Assembly (NCBI GenBank): GCA_025149125.1
Contig: CP102272.1
Coordinates: forward strand, 1,488,001-1,552,000
Reading direction: 5' to 3'
Origin: [Clostridium] asparagiforme DSM 15981
GTDB lineage: Bacteria > Bacillota > Clostridia > Lachnospirales > Lachnospiraceae
Length of the DNA stretch: 64,000 bases
Numbering within the stretch: position 1 is the stretch's first letter; every line of letters begins with the position of its first letter. Shown one piece after another: positions 7,864 to 16,502 of this stretch. The position numbers and the translations under genes are program-made. The notes beneath the pieces were generated by a model. The model saw only the letters and a program-made list of their open reading frames with translations. It was not told the DNA's origin and searched no databases.

Positions 7864-9447
7864 ATGAAAAAAGCAAGAAACGTGTTGGCCCTTACCCTGG
7901 CAGTCGTCCTGACAGCCGGAGCTTTGAGCGCCTGCGGCGGCAAAACGTCTTCCACCCCCGAAAGCTCCGCTACAGCGGCGGCGGGCGGTTCCGAGAGCGC
8001 AGCGCCAGCGGCGGGAGGCGAGTCCGCCAGAGACACCCTGAGAGTGGCTCTCACCAGTGAGCCGCCGAACCTTTCCACCTGTGATCATGACTCCCTGATT
8101 TCCGTGGGAATGAACATGCTGACCTTTAACGGCCTGGTGCGCATCGACAACGCGACCTTAAAGCCTGAGTTGGATCTGGCTTCGGACTACAAGGTGGAGA
8201 ACGACGTGGACTGGATTTTCACCCTGAAGCAGGGCGTCAAGTTCCACAACGGCGATGACTTTACCGCCGCGGACGTGGTAGCGACCCTGGAGTACGCCAA
8301 GTCCCTCCCGGCTACCACTACATATACCAGCAATATGAAGAGCATCGAGGCGGTGGACGATTTCACCGTGAAGATCACCACCAACGAGCCCTACGCGGGC
8401 CTGCTGTACGATCTGGGCTACCACTTCAACTGGATTCTTCCCAAGGGCCTGATCGAGAGCGGCAACGACTTTAACGAGAACCCCGTCGGAACCGGCCCCT
8501 ACAAGCTGGTGGAGTGGGTATCCGGCGATCATCTGACCTTCGAGGCTTTTGACGGTTACTTTGACGCAGAGCGCAAGGCCAAGATCAAAAACCTGGAATT
8601 CACCATCATTCCCGAGGGCGTTACCAGAGCCCTGGCTCTGGAAACCGGCGAGGTGGACTTCGTGTGGGAGACCAACGGAGCGGACGCGGCCAGCCTGTTA
8701 AACAACCCGGACGTGAAGGTGGAGCAGGTGGATTCCGTGGACAACGTGATCTTGTTCCTGAACAACGACGTGGCTCCCTTTGACGACGTGAACCTGCGCC
8801 GGGCAATCGCCTGCGCCATCAACCGCCAGGATATTATCGACGGCGCGCTCAGCGGCTACGGCGTGGTGAACTACTCCGCCATCGCCCAGGGCCTGTGGGG
8901 GTCCACCACCAAGGATCAGCTGGAGTACAACGTGGACAAGGCCAAAGAGTATCTGGCGGCCTGGGGCGGAGATCCCGCTTCCGTGGATTTGTCCATCCTG
9001 GTGACCAACGAGACCCGCGTTGCCGTGGCGACCATTATCCAGAGCAACCTGGCGGAGCTGGGAATCAACGTCAAGGTGGAATCCATGGATACCGCCACTT
9101 ACTTTGAGAAGTGGAGCAGCGGCGATTACACCGGGCTCATCGCTTCCTGGTCCCCCTCCAACGCCCTGACCTACGTGCAGCGCTATGTGACGGACCGCCG
9201 TGTCCAGTACGCAGGCTCCTACAACAACCCGGAGATGAACACGCTGATTCTGGACGCGCAGAGCACGCTGGACGACGATGCCCGCATGGAGAAGATCGAG
9301 AACATCGTGTCCATCGTCAACCAGGACTCTCCGCAGATTTCCCTGTTCCAGTCCGTGTGGCTGAGAGCCCACGACGCCAAGCTTCAGGGCGTGGTGCTCA
9401 GCGGAACCGGATATACCGATTACAACATGATGTACTGGGCCGAATAA
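7864..9447 (+). CDS. Peptide ABC transporter substrate-binding lipoprotein (family 5)
   Basis: A 527-residue extracytoplasmic solute-binding protein. A signal peptide ends in the lipobox LSAC (Cys24), followed by a Ser/Ala/Gly-rich linker to about residue 58. The SBP_bac_5 domain follows, with hallmark pieces FTLKQGVKFHNGDDFTAADVVATLEYAK, NPVGTGPYKLVEW and the 'RRAIACAINRQDII' helix. The ATG at 7864 is chosen over an upstream in-frame start because AGAGGTG precedes it and the signal peptide begins there. It is the first gene of the importer operon and captures an oligopeptide-like or N-acylated amino acid ligand. The neighbouring hydrolases suggest modified or D-amino acid derivatives. Confidence 0.9.
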   Translation: MKKARNVLALTLAVVLTAGALSACGGKTSSTPESSATAAAGGSESAAPAAGGESARDTLRVALTSEPPNLSTCDHDSLISVGMNMLTFNGLVRIDNATLKPELDLASDYKVENDVDWIFTLKQGVKFHNGDDFTAADVVATLEYAKSLPATTTYTSNMKSIEAVDDFTVKITTNEPYAGLLYDLGYHFNWILPKGLIESGNDFNENPVGTGPYKLVEWVSGDHLTFEAFDGYFDAERKAKIKNLEFTIIPEGVTRALALETGEVDFVWETNGADAASLLNNPDVKVEQVDSVDNVILFLNNDVAPFDDVNLRRAIACAINRQDIIDGALSGYGVVNYSAIAQGLWGSTTKDQLEYNVDKAKEYLAAWGGDPASVDLSILVTNETRVAVATIIQSNLAELGINVKVESMDTATYFEKWSSGDYTGLIASWSPSNALTYVQRYVTDRRVQYAGSYNNPEMNTLILDAQSTLDDDARMEKIENIVSIVNQDSPQISLFQSVWLRAHDAKLQGVVLSGTGYTDYNMMYWAE

Positions 9448-9467
9448 GCGAACGCTTCAGTCCGTTA

Positions 9468-9501
9468 CCGGGGAAGGCTGTCAGAAGGCAGCCTTCCCCG
9501 G
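9468..9501 (+). other. Intra-operon stem-loop after the binding-protein gene
   Basis: CCGGGGAAGGCTG and CAGCCTTCCCCGG form a perfect 13-bp stem with an 8-nt loop, without a following T-run. Such structures downstream of binding-protein genes often stabilise the upstream mRNA, giving more binding protein than permease. That role here is an inference. Confidence 0.6.
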
Positions 9502-9550
9502 ATTCTATACCAAGGCAGCCTTTTAACCGATTTTCTCAGGAGATGATTCA

Positions 9551-10480
9551 ATGCTTAAATACATTATCCGAAGAATAATAGCCATGATACCGGTGGTGAT
9601 CGGTATTACCTTTCTGGTATTCATGATCATGCAGCTGGCCCCGGGCGATCCGGTGCAGATGATCCTGGGCGACAACGCCTCCCCGGAGGCCGTGGAGGCC
9701 ATGCGCGACGAGATGGGCCTGAACGACAACGTGCTGATCCAGTACGGCCGCTATCTGGTCAACCTGGCCCAGGGCGACATGGGGACCTCCTATGTGAACA
9801 AGCGGCCCGTGGCCGACGAGGTGTTCAGCCGGGTTCCGGCCACCTTCAAGCTGGCCGCGGTGGCCGCGGTGGTGTCCATCGTCATCGCCATCCCTCTGGG
9901 GATCCTGGCGGCCATCAAACAAAATACGCTCTTTGACCATTCCAGTATGGTGGTGTCCCTGATCGGCATCTCCATGCCCGCCTTCTGGCTGGCCCTCATG
10001 CTCATGCTTTTGTTCTCGTTGAAGCTTGGTTGGCTGCCCGCCCAGGGGGCCAAGGACGGGTGGAAATCCTACGTGCTGCCATCCATCGCCATCGGCTTCA
10101 TGCAGATGGCCGCCATTGCCAGAACCACCCGCTCCTCCATGCTGGAGACCATCCGCCAGGATTATATCCGCACCGCCCGCTCCAAGGGCATCACGGAGCG
10201 TGAGGTGATTTTCCACCACTCCTTCCGCAACGCCCTGATCCCCACCGTGACCATCGTGGGCGTGCAGCTTGGCGGCCTTTTGGGAGGCGCGGTATTGACC
10301 GAGACCGTGTTCGCCTGGCCGGGGCTGGGACGTCTGGTGGTCCAGGCGGTGAACGGGCGGGACGTGCCCGTGGTGCTTGGATGTATCGTGGTGCTCAGCG
10401 TGGGCTTTTCCATCGTCAACCTGGTGGTGGATCTGCTATACGGCTTTATCGACCCGCGGGTGCGGTCAATGTATCAATAG
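9551..10480 (+). CDS. dppB: ABC transporter permease (DppB/OppB type)
   Basis: A 309-residue inner-membrane permease. It opens with LKYIIRRIIAMIPVVIGITFLVFMIMQLAPGDP, the near-invariant start of DppB/OppB proteins. The EAA loop that contacts the ATPases is visible as RTTRSSMLETIRQDYIRTAR followed by SKGITEREVIFHHSFRNALIP. About six membrane segments are present. It follows the intra-operon stem-loop and precedes dppC by 15 nt. The ligand specificity resides in the binding protein. Confidence 0.92.
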   Translation: MLKYIIRRIIAMIPVVIGITFLVFMIMQLAPGDPVQMILGDNASPEAVEAMRDEMGLNDNVLIQYGRYLVNLAQGDMGTSYVNKRPVADEVFSRVPATFKLAAVAAVVSIVIAIPLGILAAIKQNTLFDHSSMVVSLIGISMPAFWLALMLMLLFSLKLGWLPAQGAKDGWKSYVLPSIAIGFMQMAAIARTTRSSMLETIRQDYIRTARSKGITEREVIFHHSFRNALIPTVTIVGVQLGGLLGGAVLTETVFAWPGLGRLVVQAVNGRDVPVVLGCIVVLSVGFSIVNLVVDLLYGFIDPRVRSMYQ

Positions 10481-10495
10481 GAGGTGTGAGTGAGG

Positions 10496-11383
10496 ATGAG
10501 TAAAGACAAAGAATACGCGGAAGCCCTCTCGGGCCCCAAAAACAGCCTGGCCTATGATACATGGCGGCGTCTGATCAGCAACAAAGCGGCCGTGTTCGGC
10601 ATGGCCTTTATGATTTTCCTGATTCTGCTGGCGATCTTTGCGGATTTTCTCTTCGATTACCAGACCGAAGTGATCGCCCAGAACATCCCCGACCGCCTGA
10701 TCCATCCCTGCCTGAAATACCCCTTCGGCACGGACGAGTTCGGCAGAAACCTGCTGGCCCGGGTGGTTCACGGCAGCCGGATGTCCCTGGCCGTGAGCTT
10801 CTCCTCCGTGGCGATGTCCCTGGCGGGAGGCGGCTTTCTGGGCGCCATCTCCGGGTACTACGGCGGAAAGGTGGACAATGTGATCATGCGGATCACGGAC
10901 ATTTTGCTGGCGATTCCCATGACATTGTTCGCCATCGTGATCGTGGCGGCTCTGGGGGCCAATACCCGCAACCTGGCCTTCGCGCTGGCAGCCTCCTCCG
11001 TTCCGATCTTCGCCCGGGTGGTGCGCGGAGCCGTGATCACGGTGCGGGACGTGGAGTTCGTGGAGGCGGCCCGGGCCATCGGCGCAACCAACCGGACCAT
11101 TATCTGCAGCCACATTATCCCCAACTGCTTAAGCCCGATCATCGTGCAGGTGACCCTGCGCATCGCCAGCGCCATCTACAACACCGCGGCCCTGTCCTTC
11201 TTAGGGATGGGCGTGCAGGCACCAGCCCCAGAATGGGGCGGCCTTCTGGCAGGCGGGCGCACCTACATCCGCGACTACAGCTACCTTTCCATTATACCGG
11301 GCATCGCGATCATGCTGACCGTTCTGGCGCTGAATCTGCTGGGCGACGGGCTGCGGGACGCGCTGGATCCGAGACTGAAATAG
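10496..11383 (+). CDS. dppC: ABC transporter permease (DppC/OppC type)
   Basis: A 295-residue partner permease. It carries the DppC/OppC opening (RLISNKAAVFGMAFMIFLILLAIFADF), the HPCLKYPFGTDEFGRNLLARVVHGSR element that identifies the DppC subgroup, and the EAA loop EFVEAARAIGATNRTIICSHIIPNC. A GTG six nucleotides upstream is an alternative start; both lie near an AGGAGG at 10479-10484 and the choice of ATG is not certain. It forms the heterodimeric channel with the preceding permease. Confidence 0.92.
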   Translation: MSKDKEYAEALSGPKNSLAYDTWRRLISNKAAVFGMAFMIFLILLAIFADFLFDYQTEVIAQNIPDRLIHPCLKYPFGTDEFGRNLLARVVHGSRMSLAVSFSSVAMSLAGGGFLGAISGYYGGKVDNVIMRITDILLAIPMTLFAIVIVAALGANTRNLAFALAASSVPIFARVVRGAVITVRDVEFVEAARAIGATNRTIICSHIIPNCLSPIIVQVTLRIASAIYNTAALSFLGMGVQAPAPEWGGLLAGGRTYIRDYSYLSIIPGIAIMLTVLALNLLGDGLRDALDPRLK

Positions 11384-11393
11384 GAGGGAAGCC

Positions 11394-12422
11394 ATGAGCC
11401 GGGAAAATACGAACAATAAGACGGAAAATGTGCTGGAAATCAGCAATTTATGCGTGGAATACAGAACAAGAGACAGCGTGGTGAAGGCGGTGAACGGCCT
11501 GAATCTCACCCTGAAAAAGGGCCAGGCCCTGGGCGTGGTGGGGGAGACCGGAGCCGGAAAGACCACCACGGGCCTGGCGGTGCTGGGCCTGATCCCCAAC
11601 CCGCCCGGGGTGGTGACCGAGGGGCAGATCATTCTGGACGGCCAGGACGTGCTGACCAAGGACGCCAGATACCTGCGGGGAATCCGCGGCAAGCAGGTGT
11701 CCATGATCTTCCAGGACCCCATGACCTCCTTAAACCCGGTGCTGCCCGTGAACGAGCAGATCGCCGAGGTGATCCGCACCCACAACAAACAGCTCAAACC
11801 CAAGGAAGCCCTGGAAGCTGCCGGGGACATGCTGGAGCTGGTGGGAATCCCGAGGGACCGGGGCGGGGAATACCCCCACCAGTTCTCCGGCGGCATGAAA
11901 CAGCGGGTGGTGATCGCCATCGCCCTGGCCTGCCACCCGGACGTGCTGATTGCCGACGAGCCCACCACAGCCCTGGACGTGACCATACAGGCCCAGGTTT
12001 TGGAAATGATGAAGGAACTGAAAAAGCAGTACGGCACCTCCATGATCATGATCACCCACGACCTGGGCATCGTAGCGGATATCTGCGACGAGGTGTCCGT
12101 GGTGTACGCGGGCCGGGTGGTGGAGCACGGCACTCTGGAGGACATTTTCGACCACACGCTTCATCCCTACACGGAGGGGCTGTTCAACTCCCTTCCGAAC
12201 ATGGCGGACCGCACCCAGCGGTTGAAGCCCATCAAGGGCCTGATGCCCGACCCCAGCAATCTGCCCGAGGGCTGCGCCTTCTGCCCGCGGTGCAACTACG
12301 CAAAGGACATCTGCGCCAGGAAAAAGCCGGGCCGCCTGTGGTCAAACGACACCCACTACGTGGAGTGCCATCTTTACAATGAGAACAATATCAGGAACGG
12401 GGAGGTGCTAAAAGGTGAGTAA
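11394..12422 (+). CDS. dppD: ABC transporter ATP-binding protein (DppD/OppD type)
   Basis: A 342-residue ATPase with Walker A GETGAGKTT (residues ~52-60), Q-loop FQDPMTSLNP, signature QFSGGMKQRV, Walker B VLIADEPTTALD and the switch histidine in MIMITHDLG. The C-terminal oligopeptide-transport extension has the Cys pattern EGCAFCPRC...DIC...ECHL, which in this family can bind an Fe-S cluster. The 3' end overlaps dppF by 8 nt. Confidence 0.93.
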   Translation: MSRENTNNKTENVLEISNLCVEYRTRDSVVKAVNGLNLTLKKGQALGVVGETGAGKTTTGLAVLGLIPNPPGVVTEGQIILDGQDVLTKDARYLRGIRGKQVSMIFQDPMTSLNPVLPVNEQIAEVIRTHNKQLKPKEALEAAGDMLELVGIPRDRGGEYPHQFSGGMKQRVVIAIALACHPDVLIADEPTTALDVTIQAQVLEMMKELKKQYGTSMIMITHDLGIVADICDEVSVVYAGRVVEHGTLEDIFDHTLHPYTEGLFNSLPNMADRTQRLKPIKGLMPDPSNLPEGCAFCPRCNYAKDICARKKPGRLWSNDTHYVECHLYNENNIRNGEVLKGE

Positions 12423-13365
12423 GCCATTGCTGGAAGTACAGAATCTGGTCAAATATTTTCCCACCAAGAAAGGAAAGCTCCACGCAGTGGACGACGTGAC
12501 CTTTTCCATCGACAGGGGGAAAACCCTGGGCGTGGTGGGGGAGTCCGGCTGCGGAAAGTCCACCACCGGGCGGGTAATCCTGCGGCTGATCGAGCCTACC
12601 TCCGGAAGCATTACCTTTGACGGAACGGACGTGCGGGGCCTGTCCGCGGACGGACTGCGCAAGATGCGCACCCGCATGCAGATCATTTTCCAGGACCCAT
12701 TTTCGTCCCTTAACCCGCGCATGACCGTAAGCCAGGCCATCGAGGAGCCCATCCGGCTGCACGGGATTATCACGGATAAAAAGGAGCGGGATCATCGGGT
12801 TTTGGAACTGATGGAGACCGTGGGTCTGGCGCCGCGGCTCTACAACACCTACCCCCACGAACTGGACGGGGGCAGGCGGCAGAGAATCGGCATCGCCCGG
12901 GCCCTTGCGGTGAACCCGGAGTTCATTGTCTGCGACGAGCCGGTGTCCGCCCTGGACGTTTCCATTCAGGCGCAGATTTTAAATCTGATGGAGGATTTGC
13001 AGGAACAGCTGGGCCTGACCTATATGTTTATCACCCACGATCTGTCGGTGGTCCACCATTTTTCCGACGACATCGCCGTGATGTATCTGGGGCGGCTTCT
13101 GGAAAAAGCTCCCAGCGACCAGCTGTTCCAGAATCCGGCCCACCCCTACACCGAGGCCCTGCTCTCCGCCATCCCGATCCCTTCCCTGCATAACCGCAGG
13201 CAGCGGATTCTGATGAAGGGCGAGATCACCTCCCCGGTGAATCCGCCCAAGGCGTGCCGCTTTGCCAACCGCTGTCCCAAGGCGACGGACCGGTGCTTTA
13301 ACGAAGAGCCGGAGCTCAGGGAGATCGGGCCGGGGCATATGACGGCCTGCTTCCTCTACGAGTAG
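12415..13365 (+). CDS. dppF: ABC transporter ATP-binding protein (DppF/OppF type)
   Basis: A 316-residue ATPase: Walker A GESGCGKSTT, Q-loop FQDPFSSLNP, Walker B FIVCDEPVSALD, H-loop FITHDLSVV and a C-terminal Cys-containing extension (ACRFANRCPKATDRC). The signature motif reads LDGGRRQRIGIARA rather than LSGGQ, so the serine and glutamine are replaced by Asp and Arg. This variant may change the second ATP site. The GTG start overlaps dppD and follows GGGAGGTG. Divergence is confined to that motif, so I still expect a functional subunit. Confidence 0.9.
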   Translation: MSKPLLEVQNLVKYFPTKKGKLHAVDDVTFSIDRGKTLGVVGESGCGKSTTGRVILRLIEPTSGSITFDGTDVRGLSADGLRKMRTRMQIIFQDPFSSLNPRMTVSQAIEEPIRLHGIITDKKERDHRVLELMETVGLAPRLYNTYPHELDGGRRQRIGIARALAVNPEFIVCDEPVSALDVSIQAQILNLMEDLQEQLGLTYMFITHDLSVVHHFSDDIAVMYLGRLLEKAPSDQLFQNPAHPYTEALLSAIPIPSLHNRRQRILMKGEITSPVNPPKACRFANRCPKATDRCFNEEPELREIGPGHMTACFLYE

Positions 13366-13457
13366 AAACCGGACGGCCGCGGCGCCCGCCTGGGCCAAAA
13401 GGGACGGCGGTCCGGGCCGCGGCAGCAAATTAGATTGGAGATAATCGGAGGTAAAAC

Positions 13458-14366
13458 ATGAACACGATTCATGAGATAGGGCTTCAGAACCAGCAGGATT
13501 TCTGGGCCATGCTGTATATGTATGTGGGCAGGAGCATCCTGGACGTCTGCGGACGCCGGGGGGAGAAGGCCGTGCGCCTGGCCGTGCGGGAAATGGCCCG
13601 GGAGAAGGGCAAAAAGCTGGCGTCGTCCTACCGGGAGCAGGGCGTGAAAACCAACCTGGAAACGCTGTTTGCCGGTGGGAACCACTGCAGCGACGATCCC
13701 AGGGTGCGCATGGAGGTGCTGCGCCAGGACGAGGACATCCGGATTTGGGAGATTTACACCTGCCCGATGGCCTCTCTGTGGCTGGACGCGGGCCAGGCGG
13801 GATTGGGGAATATGTACTGTGAGGAAAACCAGCACGGTCTGGTGGAGGGCTTCACCGGCGGCGTCGGCCAGCTGAATTTGACAAAAAAGCTGACCTGCCA
13901 CCGCACCAACGGCTGCCGGGCGGACAATTACTGCCGTTTTTCCTCCTATTATCGGGCGGCCAACTGCGGCGGAGAACAGTGTAAAGCCAGCTTCACCGCG
14001 CCCGACGAGGAGTACCAGCCCTATGTGCCGGAGGAACCGGCAAACGGTCGTGAGACAATCCGTGAAAAATGCGTTCAGACTGTGTATTACATGACAAAGG
14101 CTGCCAGGGATCTGTTTGGGGAGGAAGGTCTCTGTGCGGTGGCCCTTGGGCTTAAGGCTTTGGCGAGCTCTGCGGCGGAGCTGGTGCTGCACAACGAGGA
14201 CGCCACGCTGAGCGCCGACCGGCCCGCGTTTCTTGCGGCAAATATCCCGGTGTCCCTCGATCCGGCGGCTGATCCGCTGTGGGAGGATTACGGCGGATAC
14301 GGGGCGCGGGAGCTCTTTGAGATCAATTTCCTGGAACCGTTCAAACGGGCTCTGGACCTGCAGTAA
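13458..14366 (+). CDS. ATC-hydrolase-like protein, copy 1
   Basis: A 302-residue soluble protein resembling the L-2-amino-thiazoline-4-carboxylic acid hydrolase family (ATC_hydrolase, PF14196). The supporting features are the CPMASLWLDAG block, the signature MYCEENQHGLVEGF around residue 119, the 'QLNLTKKLTCHRTNGCRADNYCRF' core split over residues ~137-163, and an N-terminal four-helix pattern. Biochemically studied ATC hydrolase opens a thiazoline ring to a carbamoyl cysteine. The same architecture occurs in the next gene, so they are paralogues. It is longer than the ~200-residue core because of a C-terminal helical region. Placed between the ABC importer and two amidohydrolases, it probably acts on the imported compound. 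Confidence 0.7.
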   Translation: MNTIHEIGLQNQQDFWAMLYMYVGRSILDVCGRRGEKAVRLAVREMAREKGKKLASSYREQGVKTNLETLFAGGNHCSDDPRVRMEVLRQDEDIRIWEIYTCPMASLWLDAGQAGLGNMYCEENQHGLVEGFTGGVGQLNLTKKLTCHRTNGCRADNYCRFSSYYRAANCGGEQCKASFTAPDEEYQPYVPEEPANGRETIREKCVQTVYYMTKAARDLFGEEGLCAVALGLKALASSAAELVLHNEDATLSADRPAFLAANIPVSLDPAADPLWEDYGGYGARELFEINFLEPFKRALDLQ

Positions 14367-14395
14367 AAAGCTTTGATAAGAAAAGAGGGAAAACG

Positions 14396-15289
14396 ATGTA
14401 TACATACGAACAGAAATGTGTGATGAACCTGGGGGACGCATACACGCTCCTGTATGGTTTCATAGCCGGAAATCTGATCGGCAGACTGGGAAAAAGCGGG
14501 GAGCGGGCGGTCCGGGAGGCCACCCGGCAGTTCGGGTACGACCGGGCGGAGACCACCCGGAAACGGCATTTGGAAGTGAATGCGAAGATCAATATGCTGA
14601 ACCTGTTTACCCTGTTTCACGATCTGCCCTCCGACCCGCGGTTCAGACGGGAGCTTCAGGAGATCAACCCCCAGGAGCGCGTCAGCCACACCCTGGTCTG
14701 CCCCATGGCGGACATCTGGGCTGAGTACGGCCAGAAGGCCATCGGCCGTATCTACTGCGAGGAGTTCCACCCCGCCTGCTACAACCACTACGCTTTTGAC
14801 AAGACCCAGGTGAACCTGTCCAAGACCCTGACCCAGGACGGGGACGAATACTGCGATTTCAACGTGATCCTGCGCCCGGAGACGCTGCCGGAGGATTTAA
14901 AACCCGTGTGCTTTGCGGAGTACGATCCCTGCTACCGGGAACCGGAGATTCCCCACGTGGAGACGGACGGCAAGAAAGGATTTGCCCTGCTGTCGGTGAA
15001 ACTCTACTTCTATCTGCTGAAATACGCGGCGCTGCAGCTGGGCGAAGCCGGAGTCCAGGCGGTGCGGGAGGGCTTAAACCAGTTTGCCGACGCCATGGGA
15101 GACCTGTTCTTAAAGCGGGCCGCAGAGGACGGACTGGCGGTGGACCGGGCTTATGTGCGGGACAATCTGCCGGTGGATCTGGACACGCAGGTGGATGCGC
15201 CGCTGTGGGAGGCCTACGGCGATTACAACGCCAGAGGGGAGATGCAGAAGGAGTTCTGCGACCGGCTGGCGGAGAAGGTGGGAATCTGA
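14396..15289 (+). CDS. ATC-hydrolase-like protein, copy 2
   Basis: A 297-residue paralogue of the preceding protein. The family signature is clearer here: CPMADIWAEYGQKAIGRIYC, EEFHPACYNHYAFDKTQVNLSKTL split over residues ~121-144, and GDEYCDFNV. Both paralogues share a matching C-terminal half ending in a 'LPVDLDTQVDAPLWEAYG' type motif (SLDPAADPLWEDYG in copy 1), so each is probably a duplicated two-part unit. The ATG follows AAGAGGGA and lies 29 nt after copy 1. Two copies may form a heteromer or act on different stereoisomers; neither can be decided from sequence. Confidence 0.72.
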   Translation: MYTYEQKCVMNLGDAYTLLYGFIAGNLIGRLGKSGERAVREATRQFGYDRAETTRKRHLEVNAKINMLNLFTLFHDLPSDPRFRRELQEINPQERVSHTLVCPMADIWAEYGQKAIGRIYCEEFHPACYNHYAFDKTQVNLSKTLTQDGDEYCDFNVILRPETLPEDLKPVCFAEYDPCYREPEIPHVETDGKKGFALLSVKLYFYLLKYAALQLGEAGVQAVREGLNQFADAMGDLFLKRAAEDGLAVDRAYVRDNLPVDLDTQVDAPLWEAYGDYNARGEMQKEFCDRLAEKVGI

Positions 15290-15352
15290 CCGGAGGACGG
15301 TTGGCAGGGTCCGCCTGGCGGCCCATCCCGGTCTGAGAATCAAACAACGCTA

Positions 15353-15373
15353 CAGCCCGGCTCTGCCGGGCTG
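15353..15373 (+). other. Short perfect hairpin between ATC-hydrolase-like and M20 genes
   Basis: CAGCCCGG and CCGGGCTG form an 8-bp stem with a CTCTG loop, without a T-run. It lies 20 nt before the M20 start and could modulate translation or RNA processing inside the operon. Confidence 0.45.
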
Positions 15374-15392
15374 AAATAAAATGGAGAGAGAT

Positions 15393-16502
15393 ATGGTTGC
15401 GAATCTGGAACAAATGACAGAACTGACAAAGCGTCTGATCGGTTTTCGGTCCAACACGGCGGAAAACGCCAACCGGGCGCTGGACTTTGCCGCCGGGTAC
15501 CTGCGGGGCAGAGGACTCTGCCCGGAGGTGATGGAGAACCAGGGCCGCCGGATGCTAACCTGCGCGGTGGGGGAAGGCCCCCGCTGTCTGGTGTTAAACG
15601 GCCACCTGGACGTGGTGGACGGCAGGGAAGAGCAGTACAGTCCCCGGGTGGAGGGGGACCGGCTCTACGGGCGCGGGGCCTATGACATGCTGGGAGCCTG
15701 CGCGGTGATGATGGCGTTGACGGGGGACCTGGCGGATTCTGTGCCGGGCTGCCGGGTGGTGCTCTCCCTGTCCACCACCGAGGAGACCTCCGGAGAGCTC
15801 TGCACCGGTTACATGGTGGAAAAGGGCCTGGCCGGGGATTTCGCGATTTGCGGAGAACCCACCAACCTGGCGGTGTCCGTTATGTCCAAGGGCGTTTTCC
15901 GGGTGAAAGCCCGGGTGCACGGCAGGGCCGCCCACTCCAGCCGCCCCTGGCAGGGCGACAACGCGCTGTTAAAAGCCTATGAGCTGTACCGGGGCATTGA
16001 AAAGCTGCCCTTTGCCTCGCGCAAAAACCGCTATTTCGACGGTGCCAGCGTGAATCTGTCCATGGTGCGGGGCGGCGTGGTGATGAACCAGGTCCCGGAT
16101 TACGCGGAGATGGTGGTGGACATCCGGTATCTGCCCGGGGAGGACACCGGGGAGATGCTGCGGCAGATCCGGGCCCTGGACCCTACGGCGGAAATCGAGG
16201 TGACGGGCACTGTGGAGGCGGTGGCCCTGGCCGAGGACGATCCCTTCCTGGCCCGTCTGGACCGGGCGGTGGCGGCTGCCACGAAAGCGGACTGTGTGCG
16301 TTTCGCCCAGCACGGGGCTGCCGACACGGCGTTTTTCCAGGCGGCCGGAATCCCGTCTGTGGAGTTCGGCCCCGCGGGAGCCGGGCATCACGGGCCGGAT
16401 GAGTATGTGGAACTGCCGTCGCTGGGGATATTTTACAGCTGTCTGGATGAAATGGTCCGCCTGATGGGATCATGTGAGGGGGAGTCAGGATATGGATTAT
16501 GA
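15393..16502 (+). CDS. M20 family deacylase (ArgE/DapE-like)
   Basis: A 369-residue zinc-dependent amidohydrolase. Metal and catalytic residues are seen in LVLNGHLDVVDG (His71, Asp73), LYGRGAYDMLGA (Asp98), STTEETSG (Glu130-Glu131) and the C-terminal GAGHHGPDEYV. The dimerisation domain starts at VMSKGVFRVKARVHGRAAHSS. The ATG at 15393 is preferred to one 12 nt upstream since GGAGAG precedes it and nothing precedes the other. M20 enzymes remove N-acyl or N-carbamoyl groups from amino acids. In the studied ATC pathway the second step is removal of a carbamoyl group from cysteine by an amidase, so that role is plausible here but unproven. Confidence 0.85.
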   Translation: MVANLEQMTELTKRLIGFRSNTAENANRALDFAAGYLRGRGLCPEVMENQGRRMLTCAVGEGPRCLVLNGHLDVVDGREEQYSPRVEGDRLYGRGAYDMLGACAVMMALTGDLADSVPGCRVVLSLSTTEETSGELCTGYMVEKGLAGDFAICGEPTNLAVSVMSKGVFRVKARVHGRAAHSSRPWQGDNALLKAYELYRGIEKLPFASRKNRYFDGASVNLSMVRGGVVMNQVPDYAEMVVDIRYLPGEDTGEMLRQIRALDPTAEIEVTGTVEAVALAEDDPFLARLDRAVAAATKADCVRFAQHGAADTAFFQAAGIPSVEFGPAGAGHHGPDEYVELPSLGIFYSCLDEMVRLMGSCEGESGYGL

